This document shows positions 46,201 through 49,286 of a stretch of DNA of 49,286 bases, piece by piece. The position numbers and the translations under genes are program-made. The notes below the pieces were generated by a model. That model was not told the origin of the DNA. It saw only the letters and a program-made list of their open reading frames with translations, and did no database searches. The stretch is from Acanthaster planci. Taxonomy: Eukaryota > Echinodermata > Asteroidea > Valvatida > Acanthasteridae. How positions within the stretch are numbered: position 1 is the stretch's first letter; every line of letters starts with the position of its first letter. The stretch covers positions 392,941 to 442,226 of the forward strand of contig NW_019091468.1 of the NCBI RefSeq assembly GCF_001949145.1, given 5' to 3'.

Positions 46201-49200
46201 AGTACTACATTTTACTACGAAGTAGTACTTTGTAGCATTCGGGACTGTTAGGGTTAAGGTACATGTATATTGTTATGCGTGCCTTGTCTGATATTTGTAA
46301 GTTTTGGTAAGGGATAAAGTGAATAAATGGCAGTACGTTTTTAATTACTTTGGACCTTTGACCCTGCATTTTCTGCAGGTGGTGGTTCAGTGCACTTACA
46401 TGTACATGGTACATAGGCACACAGGACTGGCAATGTGGATATGGCTGTTTACAGTGTACACGTTTAAAAATTGACGTTTAAAAAAACCCAAATTCTTTAT
46501 AATTGGGAAATGACAAATTTATGTTCACTTTACACTTGTTTTTAATAGCTTCGTTTAAAAATTGACATTTAAAAAACCCCACATTCTTTATAATTGGAAA
46601 ATGACAAATTTGTGTTCACTTCACGCCTGTTTTAATAGCTTCGTTTTGTGTACTGGTACACGTTTTGTTGTTAATTTATTGGGTCGGAAGCAAGAAAGTC
46701 ACTGAAAGGAGCAGCTTAAAATAAAACTGTTAAAAAACGTAGAATTTTAAAATTAATTTAAATATAAACATTGAAAGAAAAGTAGATCTCTCAAATGAAT
46801 TATAAACTTGTAAGGAGAATGATCATTGTTGTCTGCAATTATTCAATTTGTGTCTTTTTGGTTTTTTGATTTGGGTATCTTTTCCTGAACACAGGTTCGA
46901 GTTTTATACGACTTTGATGGCGAGGTGGAAAACGGCGAGCTCGTCATCCGGGAGAACCAGATCCTGACCATCATCCGGCAAGATGTCGGTGACGGCTGGT
47001 GGGAGGCAGAGATGCCGAACAAACAGAGGGGGCTGATCCCCGAGGCCTACGTTGAGGTGAGGGGACAAGGAAAAAAAAGAAAGTAGAATGAAGGAAGAGA
47101 AAGCCTCCCGAGTTATTCCAGAAAGTGATACTCTGACGTGAAGTGTGATTTTTACTTTTTCGGGGAGCGTGGAGTTTCAATTTGTAGAGTTTGATTATGG
47201 CTCCCAACATCGGAGGCTACTTAACAGACGCACATCCTCTTCAGGGAGTAGAGATGGAACCAGTGATGAACAAGCACATCCACCGTCTATGAAATAACAT
47301 GCCATTCAGGCAAAGATTATTAATCTAATTTTATACTTGTAATTCCATTTCATGTGACCGGAGAAAACCTTTCATGTGCCGTCAGTGCTCATTAATGTGT
47401 TTGCATTAATCTTAGCAGGCAGCAATCAATCGTATGGTGATGAATTTGAATGGAGAAATTCAACATATACACGTACACGTTGCACACTTCATACGTACGG
47501 TGTGCCGTAAATACATGTAGCAGAGCTTTTTGATTTATGGCAGACATTTACAAGTGCAGTCTGGATCCTTAAAATAGTTTGGATGAAATAACAATATCAT
47601 ACCGTAGTGCTTTATTTGGCAGATTGCCAAGCATGAAACAAAGAGATACATTTAGGCCTATTACAGCAATTACTGTACCATAAGACAGTTGTCATTGGGG
47701 ACCTTTCATCAATTGCATGGATTCTAAATACAGTACTACAGGGTACTGGACCAGTACATGCACGTGGATACATTCTGTAACAACAAACCAAGGCTCCATC
47801 CGAATCTCTTGTCTAGAGCTACATGTAGGTCTAGGTCCTCGCTCCAATGGAAATGTGTGGAGACACGCGGACAGTAGGCCTAGCCGTAGCTCTGGAAGCC
47901 CGTTTCGGACACGGCCCAAAAGTGTAGCCTCGCTGTTCCATGAAGGTCAAAATACCATGTACATGTACATGTGTACGTACTGGCACAGTATGTAAATGTG
48001 CTGTGTCATATATATATGGTACTGGTACCTACATAACGTATTCATGTACATGTATGTTGGGTAATATCAGTCCATCAGCATGATTGTGTGGGGTTTCAGT
48101 TGATCCCGTACGATATTTGCTACTTCCCCTGTTTGAAACTAACCTTGAATTAGAAAAGGGCAGTTGTCAGAAGCAACGAAAATGAATTTAAAGCAGTCCT
48201 TAAAACTTGCCCGTTCCATTAATTAATTGCTTTTAATTTTTGTTCTTGTGAAGCGCATCGAGACTTTGGTGTGATGCGCTATATAAAAACTATGTTATTA
48301 TCGTTATTATTAGCAGCATCAGGCATTAGCCACTGGCTGTGTTTGTTTCACACAGATCAGGATCATGATCAGCGATCCTTCGTTGGTTTATGGACCCCAA
48401 AACCCGCAAAGTGGAAGGGTTGAACCAGTGTGAAGATCACCAGTTGAGATCCAGATCCGTGTGAAACAAACAGGCCCATTTTTAGGCTGATTTATTAAGC
48501 CCCACCCCATTGTACATGTACACGTAGGACCTGCAAAATTGGAAGGGGGAATGCTCCCCTAGGAGGGGGGGGGAACAGTTGCCCCTCTGGCCCCTCCCCT
48601 TCGCCGACAGTGGTTAGAAGGTGAGATTGACTGACTTCACCCAAGGAATCATTGTTAACTCATTGTTTGGGACTTTGCCCACAGATACCTAGAGCCAGGT
48701 TCCCACGGTCCATAGGAAAAATTAACAGGGAGTTGGTATCGTTCAAAGTTTTGCTTTACATGCAAGTCTCACATCCTCACATGTACATTGTACATGACTA
48801 CGCTGACTTCTCATTCTGTAGAACGTGGGGCAATGACCTTCTATTTATACGTTGTCAAGTTTGATTATGTACCGGTACTGTACCGGGGTCTGAGATCCTG
48901 TCTTGTCATTGTCTACAGAACTGGAACGGAAGTGGTTGAATGACATTGCTTTGACTGTGCCTATTGTTTTACATGCACACCTACAAAGCTGTGTGCTTGC
49001 TGTAACCTACACGTACAGTATGTATGTAAGAACCAAATGGGTCCAAATAATAATGAAAGTTTTGTTAACCTTGTGTGGACTAAAGGCTGGTTCATACCAC
49101 TTCGTGTGAAAGCGAAAATGAACGGGAACTTGTGACGTCAGATCAAATATTCACATTGCAAATTCGTTAACAGTTGAACACAATTTTCAACTCGCGAAAT

Positions 49201-49286
49201 TTCACTGGAAATTTTTTGTGATATCATATTTGTTTCACTTTCGTATTGGCCTGCAGCATTAACCAGCCTTAAGTCAGGTCAACACG
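34243..49286 (+). CDS. SNX9: SNX9-like sorting nexin, 5' part (first two coding exons)
   Basis: Endocytic SH3-PX-BAR sorting nexin that links dynamin and actin machinery to curved membranes. Coding exons seen: 34243-34254 (MAKQ) and 46895-47056 (SH3), joined in phase 0 by a 12,640-bp intron. The joined start, MAKQVRVLYDFDGEVENGEL, matches SNX9, in which a tiny first exon also precedes the SH3 domain (from memory). ALYDF-type motif (VLYDF), central DVGDGWWEAE and GLIPEAYVE are the usual SH3 landmarks. The closest relative by motif is SNX9 rather than SNX18 or SNX33, but a pre-duplication ancestor of all three is possible. The PX and BAR exons are not in the window. Confidence 0.82.
34571..34596. 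repeat. Perfect 26-bp palindrome
   Basis: Arms GCATGTTGTACGA and TCGTACAACATGC with no mismatch or spacer, about 320 bp inside SNX9 intron 1. The arm word GCATGTTGTA recurs at 34643. Confidence 0.97.
35283..35332. repeat. GTTGCATTGC-type short tandem repeat
   Basis: About ten imperfect GTTGC/ATTGC pentamers in a row. SNX9 intron 1. Confidence 0.85.
36740..36830. repeat. Fragment related to the GGGTTCC element
   Basis: GCAGGGTTCCTGCGGCCTGG and two CTGGAAAAGTCATG words, as in the intronic element at 2473-2974. Confidence 0.55.
38294..38327. promoter_or_regulatory. Intronic GATTGG plus E-box/CRE composite
   Basis: GATTGG (inverted CCAAT, 38294-38299) lies 15 bp before TCACGTGACGTGA (38315-38327), which repeats the promoter's overlapping E-box and CRE-like half in reverse orientation. 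Candidate enhancer or second promoter. Motifs this short can arise by chance. Confidence 0.35.
40840..41014. mobile_element. pogo/mariner-like MITE with TA ends
   Basis: 175 bp. Left TACAGTTAAACTTCATTAAT and right read backwards TACAGCCGAACCTCGTTAAT, both going on with AAGA. TA at both borders. No ORF. Confidence 0.8.
41638..41720 (+). mobile_element. tRNA-like SINE head or relic
   Basis: A-box-like TGGCTAAATGG at 41644-41654 and B box GGTTCGAAT at 41694-41702, with an ACATGTACATG insertion between. There is no tRNA cloverleaf, so it is a SINE head or chance. It sits in the SNX9 intron. Confidence 0.45.
41943..42062. repeat. Hairpin with 39-bp arms between short direct repeats
   Basis: Arms 41960-41998 and 42013-42051 pair at about 33 of 39 positions (CCCCGGAACTGTGGGGTC against GACCCCACCGTTCTGGGG at the base). 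The loop is 14 bases. Flanked by GGCTACCTGCTGT and GGCTACCTACTGT in the same orientation. GC-rich in an AT-rich intron. Confidence 0.8.
45543..45843 (+). mobile_element. TTAA-ended element, copy 1
   Basis: Starts TTAACCCTAACCC and ends GGTTAGGGTTAA. It is the inverted relative of 45945-46257: the words GTGCCACAGCACTGTATGG, CCTGAAGGACCTAGCGCTAC and ATTGTTACTCGTACAGAGAA are found there in the other orientation. TTAA borders and CCC starts suggest a piggyBac-type MITE (inference). Confidence 0.85.
45945..46257 (-). mobile_element. TTAA-ended element, copy 2, inverted to copy 1
   Basis: Starts TTAACCCTTACAGTACCGGG and ends CCCGGGACTG-like GGGACTGTTAGGGTTAA, so its own ends are inverted repeats of about 20 bp. 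Copies 1 and 2 are about 85-90% alike by eye and are separated by 101 bp of unrelated sequence. Confidence 0.85.
46461..46641. repeat. 91-bp tandem duplication
   Basis: CGTTTAAAAATTGACGTTTA at 46461 and CGTTTAAAAATTGACATTTA at 46552 start two adjacent units, each going on through ATTCTTTATAATTGG and TTTTAATAGCTT. It ends about 250 bp before the SNX9 SH3 exon. Confidence 0.93.
46895..47056 (+). CDS. SNX9: SNX9-like exon 2: SH3 domain
   Basis: Acceptor gaacacag ends 46894, donor gtgagg at 47057, 54 codons, phase 0 both ends. Encodes VRVLYDFDGEVENGEL, then ENQILTIIRQDVGDGWWEAE, then QRGLIPEAYVE. Much more GC-rich than its surroundings. Confidence 0.92.
47805..47925 (+). repeat. Dispersed repeat R3, fragment 3
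   Basis: Contains TCGCTCCAATGGAAATGTG, AGTAGGCCTAGCCGTAGCTC and CCCGTTTCGGACACGGCCC, shared with the segments at 3903 and 23411. No inverted ends seen; class unknown. Confidence 0.75.
48250..48312 (+). mobile_element. LINE/SINE 3' tail with GCGCAT hairpin
   Basis: GAAGCGCATCGAGACTTTGG then GATGCGCTATATAAA and a TTATTA tail. The GCGCAT (48253-48258) and ATGCGC (48274-48279) arms pair. This form is typical of L2/CR1-type 3' ends and of SINEs that use them. Confidence 0.7.
48334..48475. mobile_element. MITE with GTTTGTTTCACAC inverted ends
   Basis: About 142 bp. Left GGCTGTGTTTGTTTCACACA with GATCAGGATC; right read backwards GGGCCTGTTTGTTTCACACG with GATCTGGATC. Target duplication not clear. 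Superfamily not assigned. Confidence 0.75.

Larger units (their letters stand above)
34255..46894 (+). other. SNX9 intron 1: ACATGTAC-rich, no other gene recognised
   Basis: A 12.6-kb intron with dozens of TACATGTA/GTACATGTAC words, most dense from 37.8 to 45.2 kb, plus the listed elements. ORFs up to 179 codons here (such as 42938-43477) are built from these words and match no family. Near 43808-43826 is a (GT)n microsatellite. Confidence 0.7.
47057..49286 (+). other. SNX9-like intron 2 (partial)
   Basis: No further exon recognised up to the edge. Contains repeat R3 fragment 3, a LINE-type tail and a MITE. Confidence 0.6.

Noticed and set aside
45547-46257. Telomere-like TTAGGG/CCCTAA repeats
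   Set aside because: Only one or two units at each place, and they are the ends of the TTAA-bordered elements.

Overview
This is eukaryotic (animal) nuclear DNA: three multi-exon protein genes with GT-AG introns, broad AT-rich non-coding stretches and many small transposon remnants. The proteins match animal families: a VCPIP1-type deubiquitinase, UDP-N-acetylglucosamine pyrophosphorylase (UAP1) and a sorting nexin 9-type SH3 domain. Short introns (about 0.1-3 kb, one of 12.6 kb), the dense self-complementary ACATGTAC words and the tRNA-like SINEs suggest a marine invertebrate deuterostome. An amphioxus (Branchiostoma) is my best guess, but an echinoderm or hemichordate is not excluded. The six-frame ORFs are mostly shadows; the gene models here were built from homology and splice-site phase.

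Layout. 1-9988 (+): the 3' part of a VCPIP1 orthologue, 14 coding exons. The 5' part, with the OTU catalytic cysteine, lies upstream of the window. The exon phases join without a break into 1,159 codons plus stop. 9989-16886: the convergent intergenic/3'UTR space, holding a 19-bp tandem array (10 copies), a SINE, a hammerhead-like motif and several miniature DNA transposons. 16887-28391 (-): a complete UAP1 coding region, 9 coding exons giving 506 aa, close to the human AGX1 isoform (505 aa). Its introns hold a 60/67-bp minisatellite, a tandem duplication of about 400 bp and several MITEs. 28392-34242: the space between the divergent UAP1 and SNX9 genes, with a broken LINE and a foldback element. 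34243-end (+): the first two coding exons of an SNX9-like gene, MAKQ plus the N-terminal SH3 domain. They are split by a 12.6-kb first intron rich in ACATGTAC words and in DNA-transposon relics; the PX and BAR exons are outside the window.

The genes belong to unrelated processes: p97-linked deubiquitination and Golgi assembly, UDP-GlcNAc synthesis, and endocytic membrane remodelling. Nothing here suggests an operon or joint pathway. The main novelty is in the mobile and repeated DNA. A 175-bp foldback MITE family has three copies. Two hAT-like elements have readable 8-bp target duplications. A 715-bp structure is made of two inverted copies of a TTAA-ended element. Other small terminal-inverted-repeat elements also occur. 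I did not find a wholly new gene system.
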